Shown piece by piece: positions 29,953 to 40,151 of a stretch of 64,000 nucleotides of DNA (position 1 is its first letter; the number at the start of each line of letters is the position of its first letter). Under the pieces are notes generated by a model. That model did not search any database. It saw only the letters and a list, made by a program, of their open reading frames with translations, and was not told the origin of the DNA. Made by a program: the position numbers and the translations under genes. The stretch covers positions 124,001 to 188,000 of the forward strand of contig JAIXUD010000021.1 of NCBI GenBank assembly GCA_027483645.1, given 5' to 3'. Source of the stretch: Sphingobacteriales bacterium. Its GTDB lineage: Bacteria; Bacteroidota; Bacteroidia; Chitinophagales; CAIOSU01.

Positions 29953-31074
29953 ATGCGAACCATACAAATGGTTGATTTACAAACCCAGTACCAACGGATA
30001 CAAAGCGAGGTAGAATCCGCTTTCGCCGAGATTATACGTACTGGCGCATTCATCAATGGCCCTGCGGTCAAAACTTTTCAGCAAAACCTTGCGGCTTACT
30101 TAGATTGTAAGTACGTGGTTGCCTGTGGTAACGGTACCGATGCCCTGCAAATTGCCTTAATGGCACTTGAGCTGCAGCCGGGCGACGAAGTTATTACCTC
30201 CCCCTTTACATTTGTTGCTACTGCCGAGGTAATAAAGCTACTAGGCTTGGTACCCGTATTTGTTGATGTAGAGGCAGACAGCTTCAATATCAACCCTCAA
30301 CTCATTGAGGCCGCTATTACTCCAAAAACCCGTTGCATCATCCCGGTGCACATGTTTGGCCGTGCAAGCAATATGCAAGCCATTATGGATATTGCGGGTC
30401 GTCACCAGCTATTTGTGGTGGAAGATAATGCCCAAGCCATAGGTGCTACTTATGTAGTAGATGGCGTAGAGCGCAAAACCGGCACGATTGGCGATATTGG
30501 TTGTACGTCCTTTTACCCTAGCAAGAACTTAGGCGCCTTTGGCGACGGCGGTGCCATCAATACTAGCAGCGAAGAACTATACCATAAGATATTCCGCATC
30601 TGCAACCACGGGTCGGAGAAGAAATACTACTACGAAACCGTGGGTGTAAACTCGCGTTTGGATAGCTTGCAAGCTGTGTTGCTGGATATTAAGCTGAAGC
30701 ATTTAACAGGCTATATTAAATCGAGAAACAAGCTGGCCGACTATTACGATATTGCCTTGGCAGGTGCTGGCGATTTGATTTTGCCTGCCCGCCCTGAAAC
30801 TGGCCACCACGTGTTTCACCAGTACACTTTGCGCACGCCGAGCAGGGATGCGTTGCAACAATTCCTTAACGAACAGGAAATTCCTACAATGGTGTATTAT
30901 CCTGTACCTTTGCACGTACAAAAGCCCTACTTGGATGGGCGCCATGCTGAGGGAATGCTGCCAGTGAGCGAAAAACTTTGCCGTGAGGTGCTTTCGCTAC
31001 CCATGCATACTGAGATGGAAACCGAGCAAGCAGCATATATTATTAAACAAGTGATCAATTTTTATAAAAGCTAA
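29953..31074 (+). CDS. DegT/DnrJ/EryC1/StrS family PLP-dependent sugar aminotransferase
   Basis: VACGNGTDALQIALMALELQPGDEVITSPFTFVAT, VEDNAQAIGA, TSFYPSKNLGAFGDGGAI. Confidence 0.92.
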   Translation: MRTIQMVDLQTQYQRIQSEVESAFAEIIRTGAFINGPAVKTFQQNLAAYLDCKYVVACGNGTDALQIALMALELQPGDEVITSPFTFVATAEVIKLLGLVPVFVDVEADSFNINPQLIEAAITPKTRCIIPVHMFGRASNMQAIMDIAGRHQLFVVEDNAQAIGATYVVDGVERKTGTIGDIGCTSFYPSKNLGAFGDGGAINTSSEELYHKIFRICNHGSEKKYYYETVGVNSRLDSLQAVLLDIKLKHLTGYIKSRNKLADYYDIALAGAGDLILPARPETGHHVFHQYTLRTPSRDALQQFLNEQEIPTMVYYPVPLHVQKPYLDGRHAEGMLPVSEKLCREVLSLPMHTEMETEQAAYIIKQVINFYKS

Positions 31075-31076
31075 GG

Positions 31077-32393
31077 ATGAAAGTTTCAGTTATCGGTACC
31101 GGTTATGTTGGATTGGTATCCGGAATTTGTTTTGCAGAAACAGGTAACACGGTAATATGCGTGGACAACAATGCAAAGAAAGTGGAAATGCTTAAGGATG
31201 GTAAAATCCCTATTTACGAGCCAGGTTTGGATGTTTTGTTCGATCGCAACTTTAAAGAGGGTCGATTGACTTTCACTACCAACTTGGCTGAGGCCATTGC
31301 CGCTACCGATATCGTTTTCTTGGCACTACCTACCCCCCCAGGAGAAGATGGCTCTGCCGACCTTTCATACATCCTCGGCGTATCTAAGCAACTGGGTACA
31401 TTGATTGATAAGTACAAGGTAATTGTTGATAAAAGTACCGTACCAGTAGGCACTGCCGAAAAAGTACATGCAGCCATCGTCCAAAATTGCGACCCATCAT
31501 TGTTTGATGTGGTATCAAACCCTGAATTTCTTCGCGAAGGTAAGGCTGTGGAAGACTTTATGAAGCCCGACCGTGTGGTGATTGGTACCAGTAGCGAAAA
31601 GGCCCGCAACGTAATGGGCAAGCTGTACGAGCCGTTTTTGCGCCAAGGCAACCCCATCTATTATATGGATGAGCGCTCTGCAGAAATGACCAAGTATGCC
31701 GCCAACTCATACCTTGCTACCCGCATTACCTTTATGAACGAGATTGCCAACCTGTGCGAGCTGGTTGGCGCCAATGTGGACAATGTGCGCCTTGGTATGG
31801 GTAGCGACAACCGTATCGGCAAACGTTTCCTTTTCCCAGGTGTGGGCTACGGTGGTAGCTGTTTCCCTAAAGATGTGCAGGCCCTGGCCAAAACCGCAGG
31901 AGAGAACCACTACGATTTCCAACTACTGAAATCGGTAATGCATGTTAACGAGCTGCAAAAGACGGTTTTGGTAAAGAAAATTAAAGCATATTATAACAAC
32001 GATCTAGCTGGCAAGCATTTCGCCGTATGGGGTTTAGCATTTAAGCCAGACACTGACGACATCCGCGAAGCACCGGCCCTTTATATTATCGAGGAGTTGT
32101 TGGCAGCAGGTGCAACCATTACTGCTTTCGACCCCGAGGCTATGCCGAACGTGAAGAAGGAGTTTAACGACACCATTCAATACGCCGATACCCAGTATGA
32201 GGCCCTGCCAGATGCTGATGCACTATTGATTATTACCGAGTGGAGCGAATTCCGCAACCCGGATTTTGATAAAATAGGTGCGCTATTGAACGACAAAGTA
32301 ATATTTGATGGCCGTAACCTTTACGAGCCATCCAACATACAAGAACTAGGCTTTTACTACAACAGTATTGGCCGCACAACTGTAACTAAATGA
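31077..32393 (+). CDS. ugd: UDP-glucose 6-dehydrogenase
   Basis: [24 protein letters not shown]...[23 protein letters not shown]...[16 protein letters not shown]. Confidence 0.93.
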   Translation: MKVSVIGTGYVGLVSGICFAETGNTVICVDNNAKKVEMLKDGKIPIYEPGLDVLFDRNFKEGRLTFTTNLAEAIAATDIVFLALPTPPGEDGSADLSYILGVSKQLGTLIDKYKVIVDKSTVPVGTAEKVHAAIVQNCDPSLFDVVSNPEFLREGKAVEDFMKPDRVVIGTSSEKARNVMGKLYEPFLRQGNPIYYMDERSAEMTKYAANSYLATRITFMNEIANLCELVGANVDNVRLGMGSDNRIGKRFLFPGVGYGGSCFPKDVQALAKTAGENHYDFQLLKSVMHVNELQKTVLVKKIKAYYNNDLAGKHFAVWGLAFKPDTDDIREAPALYIIEELLAAGATITAFDPEAMPNVKKEFNDTIQYADTQYEALPDADALLIITEWSEFRNPDFDKIGALLNDKVIFDGRNLYEPSNIQELGFYYNSIGRTTVTK

Positions 32394-33334
32394 CCAAACA
32401 GAAACGCATCCTAATTACTGGCGCGGCTGGTTTTCTAGGTTCTCACTTGGCTGATAGGGCTATTAAGGAAGGCTACCATGTTATCGGCATGGATAACCTG
32501 ATTACTGGCAACATCCGCAACATTGAGCACTTGTTCCCGCTGCCGAACTTTGAGTTTTACCACCACGATATCACCAAGTTCATCCACATACCGGGCGAGT
32601 TGGATTATATCCTGCACTTTGCCTCACCAGCCAGCCCTATCGACTATTTGAAAATGCCTATCCAAACCCTTAAAGTGGGTTCTTTGGGCACGCACAACTG
32701 CTTGGGTTTGGCTAAAGCCAAAGGCGCGCGTATGCTCATTGCTTCTACATCAGAAGTTTACGGCGACCCACTGGTACACCCACAAACCGAGGAATATTGG
32801 GGCAATGTAAACCCAGTGGGCCCACGTGGTGTGTACGATGAGGCCAAGCGCTTTCAAGAAGCGATCACCATGGCTTACCACACCTTCCATGGCGTAGAGA
32901 CGCGTATTGTGCGCATCTTCAACACTTATGGCCCCCGTATGAGGTTAGATGACGGTCGTGCTTTGCCAGCATTTGTAAGCCAAGCATTAAGCGGAAACGA
33001 CATTACCGTATTTGGTGATGGCAGCCAAACCCGGTCTTTCTGCTACGTAAGCGACTTGGTCGATGGCATTTACCGTTTGCTTTGGAGCGATTACCACTTG
33101 CCGGTTAACATTGGCAACCCAGTGGAAATCACCATAAAGCAATTTGCTGACGAGATTATCAAGTTGACTGGTACCGATCAAAAAGTAGTTTACCATCCAC
33201 TACCCACCGACGACCCAAAACAACGCCAACCGGACATTACCAAAGCCCGCACATTGTTGGGCTGGGAACCGAAGGTTAGCCGTGAGGAAGGTTTGAAGGT
33301 GACTTTGGATTATTTTAAGAGCGTATTGGCGTGA
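32390..33334 (+). CDS. UDP-glucuronate decarboxylase (SDR family, UXS-like)
   Basis: [92 protein letters not shown]. Confidence 0.92.
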   Translation: MTKQKRILITGAAGFLGSHLADRAIKEGYHVIGMDNLITGNIRNIEHLFPLPNFEFYHHDITKFIHIPGELDYILHFASPASPIDYLKMPIQTLKVGSLGTHNCLGLAKAKGARMLIASTSEVYGDPLVHPQTEEYWGNVNPVGPRGVYDEAKRFQEAITMAYHTFHGVETRIVRIFNTYGPRMRLDDGRALPAFVSQALSGNDITVFGDGSQTRSFCYVSDLVDGIYRLLWSDYHLPVNIGNPVEITIKQFADEIIKLTGTDQKVVYHPLPTDDPKQRQPDITKARTLLGWEPKVSREEGLKVTLDYFKSVLA

Positions 33335-33357
33335 GGTTGATGTGGCAAGATAAAATT

Positions 33358-33453
33358 AACCACAAAGTACACTAAGAAAAAGGCACTAAGAACACAAGGA
33401 TACATAATACGGGCTTAGTGTTCTTTGTGATTTTCTTTGAGTTCTTAATGGTT
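33358..33453. repeat. Imperfect inverted repeat (~43-nt arms, ~10-nt loop) built from CACAAAG/CACTAAG-type units
   Basis: AACCACAAAGTACACTAAGAAAAAGGCACTAAGAACACAAGGA - tacataatac - GGGCTTAGTGTTCTTTGTGATTTTCTTTGAGTTCTTAATGGTT. Confidence 0.8.
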
Positions 33454-33475
33454 TAATAAAACGAAACACAAGCAT

Positions 33476-34048
33476 TTGGCTATATACATACATCCTACGG
33501 CAATAGTTGACGAGGGCGCAACCCTCGGAGAAGGGACAAGTGTATGGCACTTTTGCCACATTATGCCAAAGGTTAGTTTAGGCGAAAAATGTAACCTAGG
33601 CCAAAACGTATTTGTTGCCAATGGCGTAAAGCTCGGCAACAATGTGAAGGTACAGAACAACGTATCGATATACGAAGGGGTGATTTGTGAAGATGATGTG
33701 TTCTTGGGGCCATCGATGGTGTTTACGAACATATTGATACCGAGGAGCGCGATAGTGAGGAAGGGGCAGTACATAGAAACCATGGTGCGCAAAGGAGCCA
33801 GCATAGGCGCCAATGCCACCATAGTTTGTGGGCACGAAATTGGCGCTTATGCCATGATTGGCGCTGGCGCGGTGGTGACTAAAAACATAAAGCCTTATGC
33901 ACTGGTATTGGGCAACCCTGCCAAGCAAGTAGGCTGGGTAAGCGAATATGGCCACCGGTTACAGTTTAATGAACAGAACGAAGCCGTTTGCCCGGAAAGC
34001 GGACAGCAATATAGATTGATTAACGAAGCAGTACAACGCATATCTTAA
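33476..34048 (+). CDS. Left-handed beta-helix acyltransferase (WbpD/WlbB-like N-acetyltransferase)
   Basis: Hexapeptide repeats VDEGATLGEGTSVWHFCHIMPKVSLGEKCNLGQNVFVANGVKLGNNVKVQNNVSIYEGVICEDDVFLGPS; probable TTG start. Confidence 0.9.
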   Translation: MAIYIHPTAIVDEGATLGEGTSVWHFCHIMPKVSLGEKCNLGQNVFVANGVKLGNNVKVQNNVSIYEGVICEDDVFLGPSMVFTNILIPRSAIVRKGQYIETMVRKGASIGANATIVCGHEIGAYAMIGAGAVVTKNIKPYALVLGNPAKQVGWVSEYGHRLQFNEQNEAVCPESGQQYRLINEAVQRIS

Positions 34049-35340
34049 TGTATCAACAACTACTCGCTAAAAAGACTAAACTGGCCGTAATTGGCTTAGG
34101 TTATGTTGGATTGCCTATTGCATTGGAGTTTGCCAAGAAGATTTCGGTTGTCGGTTTCGATATCAACCAGAAACGGGTGGACTTGATGAAACAAGGTATC
34201 GACCCGAGCAACGAGCTGGAGCACGAAGACTTTGTTGATAGGGACATCCTATTTACTGCCAATGTGGAAGACCTTCGCGATGTTACCTTCTTTATAGTAG
34301 CCGTGCCAACCCCTGTTGATACGCACCGCGTACCTGACCTTACGCCTTTGACCAAGGCTACCGAAACCCTCTCAAAAGTATTGAAGCAAGGGGACTATGT
34401 AGTCTATGAATCAACGGTTTATCCGGGTTGCACCGAGGAAGATTGCATCCCTATTCTGGAGAAAAATACAGGGCTAAAATTTGTACAAGATTTCAAAGTA
34501 GGTTACTCCCCCGAGCGCATTAACCCGGGCGATAAAGAACATACGCTTACCAAAATAACCAAAGTAGTTTCTGGCTGCGATGCCGAATCATTGGATGTGA
34601 TTGCCAAGGTTTATGAGATTGTAGTGGAAGCCGGTGTTTACCGCGCTGCGTCCATTCAAGTGGCCGAGGCTGCCAAAATCATCGAGAATACCCAGCGTGA
34701 CTTGAACATCGCCTTGATGAACGAGCTTTCGAAGATATTCGAGAAAATGGGCATCAATACGTTTGATGTATTGGAGGCTGCCGGTACCAAGTGGAACTTC
34801 TTGCCATTTCGTCCAGGTTTGGTTGGCGGCCACTGCATCGGGGTGGACCCATACTACCTTACGCACAAAGCCATCTCCGTAGGTTATACTCCTGAGGTAA
34901 TACTGAGCGGCCGCCACATTAACGACAGTATGGGCGAATGGGTAGCGAAGAACATCGTACAACGCCTTATTAAAACCGGTAAAACCGTACAGAACTGTAA
35001 AGTGTTGGTACTGGGCGCTACCTTTAAAGAGAATGTGAGCGACATCCGTAACTCTAAAGTGGCCGATGTTATCAACGAGCTAAAATCATACTCTATAGAT
35101 GTACAAGTGGCTGATGCCTACGCCGATAGCGATGAGCTAAACCATGAGTATGGCTTCGAGCTGGTAACCGACATAGCTAAAGATTATGATGCCGTGGTGG
35201 TTGCCGTAAACCATAAGCCATACCTAAACTACACAGAAGCAGACTTTAAAAACATGCTGAAAGATGGCAAAGGCGTCATTGCTGATTTGAAAGGCATCTA
35301 CCGTGGCAAGATAAATGAACTGACCTACTGGTCGTTATAA
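34048..35340 (+). CDS. Nucleotide-sugar dehydrogenase (WbpO/TviB-like UDP-HexNAc dehydrogenase)
   Basis: KLAVIGLGYVGLPIALEFAKK, VPTPVD, YSPERINPGDKEH, RPGLVGGHCIGVDPYYLTHKA. Confidence 0.92.
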   Translation: MYQQLLAKKTKLAVIGLGYVGLPIALEFAKKISVVGFDINQKRVDLMKQGIDPSNELEHEDFVDRDILFTANVEDLRDVTFFIVAVPTPVDTHRVPDLTPLTKATETLSKVLKQGDYVVYESTVYPGCTEEDCIPILEKNTGLKFVQDFKVGYSPERINPGDKEHTLTKITKVVSGCDAESLDVIAKVYEIVVEAGVYRAASIQVAEAAKIIENTQRDLNIALMNELSKIFEKMGINTFDVLEAAGTKWNFLPFRPGLVGGHCIGVDPYYLTHKAISVGYTPEVILSGRHINDSMGEWVAKNIVQRLIKTGKTVQNCKVLVLGATFKENVSDIRNSKVADVINELKSYSIDVQVADAYADSDELNHEYGFELVTDIAKDYDAVVVAVNHKPYLNYTEADFKNMLKDGKGVIADLKGIYRGKINELTYWSL

Positions 35341-35354
35341 AAGCTTAACTATCC

Positions 35355-36419
35355 ATGAGCGATTTCTCCAAACATATATTAGTTACCGGCGGGGCAGGCT
35401 TTATTGGCTCGCACGTTATCCGGCTGTTGGTTGATAAATACCCTGATTACCATGTAATTAACTTAGATAAGTTAACGTACGCTGGCAACTTAGAGAACCT
35501 AACAGATGTAGAAAACGCGCCTAACTATACCTTTGTAAAAGGCGACATTACCGACGCCGATTTCATTTTGGAATTGTTCCGCGACCATGATATTACCGAT
35601 GTAATACACCTTGCTGCCGAAAGCCATGTAGACCGTTCCATCCTTAACCCGATGGAGTTCATTATGACTAATGTGGTAGGTACGGTAGTGTTGTTGAATG
35701 CTGCCAAATCACACTGGGGCAATGATTTCAAGGGCCACTTGTTCTACCACGTATCCACTGATGAGGTGTACGGCTCTTTGGGCGAAACTGGTTTGTTTAC
35801 CGAAGAAACCAGCTACGACCCACACTCGCCATATTCGGCATCAAAAGCCAGCAGCGACCACTTTGTACGCGCTTATCATGATACTTATGGTATTGAGGTG
35901 GTGATAAGCAACTGTAGCAACAACTACGGTAGCCACCAGTTCCCGGAGAAGCTAATACCGCTGTTCATCCACAACATTCGCAACAACAAGTCTTTACCTG
36001 TTTATGGCGACGGCAAATACACTCGCGATTGGCTTTGGGTAAACGACCATGCCCGGGCGATTGACGTTATCTTCCACGAAGGAAAGATTGGCCAAACTTA
36101 CAACATTGGCGGCTTTAACGAGTGGCAGAATATTGACCTTATCAAAGTGCTTTGCAAGGTTATGGACGAGAAGCTGAACCGCGAGGCCGGCTCATCGGAG
36201 AAACTGATTACTTACGTAAAAGACCGTCCAGGCCACGACTTACGTTATGCCATCGACTCTACAAAACTGAAGAACGAGCTGGGCTGGGAGCCTTCACTGC
36301 AGTTTGAGGAAGGTTTGGAAAAAACCGTAGATTGGTACTTGGCCAACGAGGCTTGGCTGCACAACGTAACCAGCGGTAACTATAAAGAATATTACGAAAA
36401 ACAATACGCACACCGCTAA
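35355..36419 (+). CDS. rfbB: dTDP-glucose 4,6-dehydratase
   Basis: LVTGGAGFIGSHVIRLL, HLAAESHVDRSI, HVSTDEVYGSLG, SPYSASKASSDHFVRAYHDTYGIEVVISNCSNNYG. Confidence 0.95.
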   Translation: MSDFSKHILVTGGAGFIGSHVIRLLVDKYPDYHVINLDKLTYAGNLENLTDVENAPNYTFVKGDITDADFILELFRDHDITDVIHLAAESHVDRSILNPMEFIMTNVVGTVVLLNAAKSHWGNDFKGHLFYHVSTDEVYGSLGETGLFTEETSYDPHSPYSASKASSDHFVRAYHDTYGIEVVISNCSNNYGSHQFPEKLIPLFIHNIRNNKSLPVYGDGKYTRDWLWVNDHARAIDVIFHEGKIGQTYNIGGFNEWQNIDLIKVLCKVMDEKLNREAGSSEKLITYVKDRPGHDLRYAIDSTKLKNELGWEPSLQFEEGLEKTVDWYLANEAWLHNVTSGNYKEYYEKQYAHR

Positions 36420-36428
36420 GAGCACAAG

Positions 36429-37412
36429 ATGTACGAGAACAGTTACCATGGCAACGCCGATATAAGTGGATACACCTTTCTAGTGACGGGTGGTGCCGGG
36501 TTTATTGGCTCGCACATTACGGAGTACCTGCTGCGCCAAGGCGCCGGCGAGGTACGCGTGCTGGACAACCTTGCCACAGGCTTTTTGCAAAACATCAAAC
36601 ACCTGCAAAACCTTGGCGACGTTAAGTTTCTACAAGGCGACATTACCGACTTGGAAACTTGCAAAAAAGCCTGTGAAGGAGTTGACTTTGTGCTGCACCA
36701 AGCGGCATTAGGCTCAGTACCACGTTCATTGGCCCACCCTGAACTGACTACCGCTGCCAACGTGGGCGGTTTTGTAAACATATTGATAGCTGCGAAAGAT
36801 GCTGGCGTAAAGCGTTTGGTGTATGCTTCCTCCTCTTCCGTTTATGGAGATATCGAGGATTCGCCAAAAGTAGAGCAACGTATTGGGCAACAGTTGTCGC
36901 CTTATGCGGTAAGCAAGTATACCAATGAGCTGTACGCCCAGGTATTCCACCGTTGCTATGGTTTGGAGATAATCGGCTTGCGCTATTTTAACGTATTCGG
37001 CCCAAGGCAAAACCCTAATGGTGCCTATGCTGCGGTAATACCCAAATTTATTGATGCCCTGCTGAAAGAACAAGAGATAAACATTGATGGCGACGGAGGC
37101 CAAACCCGCGACTTTACCTTTGTGGCGAATGCAGTACAAGCCAACATCCGTGCACTATTCGCACCGCAAGAAGCCATAAACGAAGTATACAATGTAGCCG
37201 TAGGTGCCAACTTCTCGGTAAACCAGATGTATACCTTCCTACAAGAATTGACCGGCAAAAACCACCCCGCCAACCACCGCGAAACCCGTGCAGGTGATGT
37301 ACGCAATGCCTTAGCCGATATCTCTAAAGCAAAACGCTTGCTGGGCTACAACCCTGAGTACACCTTCAAGCAAGGATTGGATAAGACGGTGGCGTATTTT
37401 ATGAGTTTGTAG
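36429..37412 (+). CDS. NAD-dependent epimerase (WbpP/TviC-like UDP-GlcNAc 4-epimerase)
   Basis: FLVTGGAGFIGSHITEYLLRQGAGEVRVLDNLATG, ASSSSVYGD, SPYAVSKYTNELYAQVFHRCYGLEIIGLRYFNVFGPRQNPNGAYAAVIPKFI. Confidence 0.92.
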   Translation: MYENSYHGNADISGYTFLVTGGAGFIGSHITEYLLRQGAGEVRVLDNLATGFLQNIKHLQNLGDVKFLQGDITDLETCKKACEGVDFVLHQAALGSVPRSLAHPELTTAANVGGFVNILIAAKDAGVKRLVYASSSSVYGDIEDSPKVEQRIGQQLSPYAVSKYTNELYAQVFHRCYGLEIIGLRYFNVFGPRQNPNGAYAAVIPKFIDALLKEQEINIDGDGGQTRDFTFVANAVQANIRALFAPQEAINEVYNVAVGANFSVNQMYTFLQELTGKNHPANHRETRAGDVRNALADISKAKRLLGYNPEYTFKQGLDKTVAYFMSL

Positions 37413-37605
37413 GAGCTTATAATTCTCGGCAAACAATTCAAACCCTGGCTAGCTTCAGTACTTATTGACGGCACTTTGCCTTCAAATCCCAATTTTTTAA
37501 ATTTCCTCATTTTCAATGGGTTTAATTAAAACCCTTGGCAAAGATCAATTGGTGGACGACATAACTCGCCTTGCTCAAGGGTTGTGATTAGCATTTAAAC
37601 TGATT

Positions 37606-37613
37606 TATCTTTG
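37606..37613 (+). promoter_or_regulatory. Bacteroidota-type -7 element TATCTTTG with TTG 21 nt upstream
   Basis: Matches TTG-N(~20)-TAnnTTTG upstream of the 37644 ATG. Confidence 0.55.
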
Positions 37614-37643
37614 TCTACTTAATCTAACTCAACTATAACCGCC

Positions 37644-38024
37644 ATGAAGCATTTCTATCAATTTTTGCTGCTCTCTTTGTTTTGCCTGGCCAGTAATTCT
37701 AGCTTCGCCCAAGAGGGACTTAAATTCAGCAAAACCTTTATCATTGAAGTGCCAAAAGATGGTTATGCCTTTACCGTGCCCGATGGGAAGATTTGGAGAA
37801 TAGAGGCTGCGGGTTCGGGGGGTGCTGTGGATGCTATTTGGATAGAGAATGTTGCAGGCGAATCAATGTTTGCTATCGCACAACGACCGAATATCGCAAC
37901 TGCTCCATCAGTTTCCTCACACTTCAATTTGGCTTCCAATTTTATTGGAAAATTTACACTTTTAGGCTTGGGCAAAAATATTAAGGGTTTTGTTAGTATC
38001 ACCGAATACATCATTACCCCTTAA
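37644..38024 (+). CDS. Small exported protein of unknown function
   Basis: Clear signal peptide MKHFYQFLLLSLFCLASNSSFAQ; promoter upstream. Confidence 0.7.
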   Translation: MKHFYQFLLLSLFCLASNSSFAQEGLKFSKTFIIEVPKDGYAFTVPDGKIWRIEAAGSGGAVDAIWIENVAGESMFAIAQRPNIATAPSVSSHFNLASNFIGKFTLLGLGKNIKGFVSITEYIITP

Positions 38025-38033
38025 ACATAATTA

Positions 38034-38065
38034 GCACATTGGTACATCCGCACATTGGTACATCG
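38034..38065. repeat. Two 16-bp direct repeats GCACATTGGTACATC(C/G)
   Basis: 38034-38049 and 38050-38065. Relatives at 39651-39676 and 47850-47881. Confidence 0.9.
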
Positions 38066-38076
38066 CTATCATTGAT

Positions 38077-38084
38077 TATCTTTG
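38077..38084 (+). promoter_or_regulatory. Bacteroidota-type -7 element TATCTTTG upstream of ffh; -33 TTG falls within the 16-bp repeat
   Basis: TTG at 38055-38057, 19 nt spacing, TATCTTTG at 38077. Confidence 0.55.
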
Positions 38085-38119
38085 CAGTCCCAATTATAAC
38101 AGGATAAAGAGCTATTGCT

Positions 38120-39445
38120 ATGTTTGAGAATCTGTCGGATAGGCTGGAAGGCGCGTTTAAGGTACTGAAAGGCCAGCATAAGATTACCGATGTTAACATC
38201 TCCTCTTCGCTGAAAGAGATACGCCGCGCCCTAGTGGATGCCGACGTAAACTACAAGATAGCCAAGGAGTTTACCGACAAGGTGAAGGACAAAGCCTTGG
38301 GCGAATCGGTAATTACCGCCGTGCAGCCAGGCCAGTTGATGGTGAAGATTGTGCAAGATGAGCTGACCGCGCTGATGGGCGGTACTGCTGCCGATTTCAA
38401 CGCCGAGGGCAAACCAGCTGTGATTTTGATGGCAGGCTTGCAGGGTTCGGGTAAAACCACCCACTCAGGCAAGTTGGCGCTCTTCCTAAAGACCAAAAAG
38501 AACAAGAAGCCGCTACTGGTAGCGTGCGACGTATACCGCCCTGCGGCTATTAACCAGTTGAAAGTATTGGGCGAGCAGCTTGGCGTAGAAGTATACACCG
38601 AAGTAGATAGCAAAAACCCGGTACAGATTGCCCAAAATGCCATAGCCCACGCCAAAAGCAAAGGCCACGATGTAGTGATAGTGGATACCGCGGGCCGCTT
38701 GGCCGTGGATGAGGACATGATGACGGAGATAGCCAACATCAAGCGAGCCATCAGCCCACAGGAGATTTTGTTTGTAGTGGATAGCATGACAGGCCAAGAT
38801 GCTGTGAACACCGCCAAAGCCTTCAACGACCGCTTGAACTTCGACGGGGTTATATTGACCAAGTTGGACGGTGATACCCGTGGTGGTGCGGCGCTTACCA
38901 TCCGCTACACCGTTGAGAAGCCTATCAAGTTTGTAGGTACCGGCGAGAAGATGGATGCCCTAGAGGTGTTCCACCCTGATAGGATGGCACAGCGTATCTT
39001 GGGTATGGGTGATATCGTATCGTTTGTAGAGCGCGCCCAAGAGCAGTATGATGCAGAGCAAGCTGCCAAGCTACAGGCCAAAATCAGCAAGAACACTTTC
39101 GATTTCAACGACTTCCTTACCCAGCTCAACCAAATCCGCAAGATGGGCAACATCAAGGATTTGCTGGGCATGATACCGGGCATGGGCAAGGCGTTGAAAG
39201 ACATCGATATCGACGACAACTCGTTTAAGAAAATTGAGGCTATCATCCTTTCCATGACCCCCGAAGAGCGCAGCAACCCTGACCTGATCAACGGCAAGCG
39301 CCGCGAGCGCCTGGCTAAAGGTAGCGGCAACACGGTGCAGGAGGTTAACCAGTTCCTGAAACAGTTTGAAGAGATGAAGAAGATGATGCGCAACTTCACC
39401 AAAATGAACGCCAGCGGTGGCATGAAAGCCATGCCGAGGCGGTAG
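38120..39445 (+). CDS. ffh: Signal recognition particle protein Ffh
   Basis: MFENLSDRLEGAFKVLKGQHKITDVNISSSLKEIRRALVDADVNYKIAKEF; GLQGSGKTTHSGKLA; VDTAGRLAVDEDMM; M-domain. Confidence 0.97.
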   Translation: MFENLSDRLEGAFKVLKGQHKITDVNISSSLKEIRRALVDADVNYKIAKEFTDKVKDKALGESVITAVQPGQLMVKIVQDELTALMGGTAADFNAEGKPAVILMAGLQGSGKTTHSGKLALFLKTKKNKKPLLVACDVYRPAAINQLKVLGEQLGVEVYTEVDSKNPVQIAQNAIAHAKSKGHDVVIVDTAGRLAVDEDMMTEIANIKRAISPQEILFVVDSMTGQDAVNTAKAFNDRLNFDGVILTKLDGDTRGGAALTIRYTVEKPIKFVGTGEKMDALEVFHPDRMAQRILGMGDIVSFVERAQEQYDAEQAAKLQAKISKNTFDFNDFLTQLNQIRKMGNIKDLLGMIPGMGKALKDIDIDDNSFKKIEAIILSMTPEERSNPDLINGKRRERLAKGSGNTVQEVNQFLKQFEEMKKMMRNFTKMNASGGMKAMPRR

Positions 39446-39452
39446 ATTGATT

Positions 39453-39480
39453 TTGGTTATTGGTTACTGGTTATTGGTAA
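39453..39480. repeat. Heptad array TTGGTTA TTGGTTA CTGGTTA TTGGTAA
   Basis: Four phased 7-mers just after the ffh stop. Confidence 0.9.
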
Positions 39481-39488
39481 AAATTGTA

Positions 39489-39519
39489 AAAAAGAGGTCC
39501 GTTTTTGGCCTCTTTTTTT
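39489..39519 (+). terminator. Rho-independent terminator of ffh
   Basis: AAAAAAGAGG tccgtttttgg CCTCTTTTTTT. Confidence 0.85.
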
Positions 39520-39690
39520 ATTTGTATCCACTTATAAATTCTTTGTTTTGGAATCTCCTTCGGTAACAAATAGCAAAGACTATCGAAGAAATTGCAATAC
39601 AACGATGCCTCCAAATAGTAAGTACCTTAGCAGCATTATGAAATTCACTAGCACATCGTTACATTCGCACATTATCAATTAACCACCTCC

Positions 39691-40146
39691 ATGCCCGCCT
39701 TCCAAATCAACTTCCCAAAATACGACCTTAAATTCCGCGTGGCGGATAACAGGCGGGAAGTGTGGGATATCATCAGGAAGAAGTATGTAGCACTTACGCC
39801 CGAAGAATGGGTAAGACAGTTGATCATCCATCACCTAACCACAGAGAAAGGCTACCCCGCACAACTTTTAGCTGTAGAAAAAGGCATCAACCTAAACGGC
39901 ACCCAAAAGCGCTGCGATCTGGTGGCCTATAATAACACTGGGGCACCACAGCTCATTGTAGAGTGCAAGGCCCCAGAAGTACAATTAACGGATGCCGTTA
40001 TGGAACAAACCGCCCGTTATAATCTAGTATTAAAAGTCCCATACCTGCTAGTAGGCAATGGCCACGATTTCTATTGTGTAGCTGTTGATTTGGCTAATAG
40101 CAGTTATCAGTTTTTGCCGGGAATCCCTAGCTTCTTGGAACTGTGA
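39691..40146 (+). CDS. Standalone type I restriction enzyme HsdR N-terminal-like (PD-(D/E)XK nuclease fold) protein
   Basis: PEEWVRQLIIHHLTTEKGYPAQLLAVEKGI...KRCDLVAYNNTGAPQLIVECKAPEVQLT. Confidence 0.85.
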   Translation: MPAFQINFPKYDLKFRVADNRREVWDIIRKKYVALTPEEWVRQLIIHHLTTEKGYPAQLLAVEKGINLNGTQKRCDLVAYNNTGAPQLIVECKAPEVQLTDAVMEQTARYNLVLKVPYLLVGNGHDFYCVAVDLANSSYQFLPGIPSFLEL

Positions 40147-40151
40147 AATTG

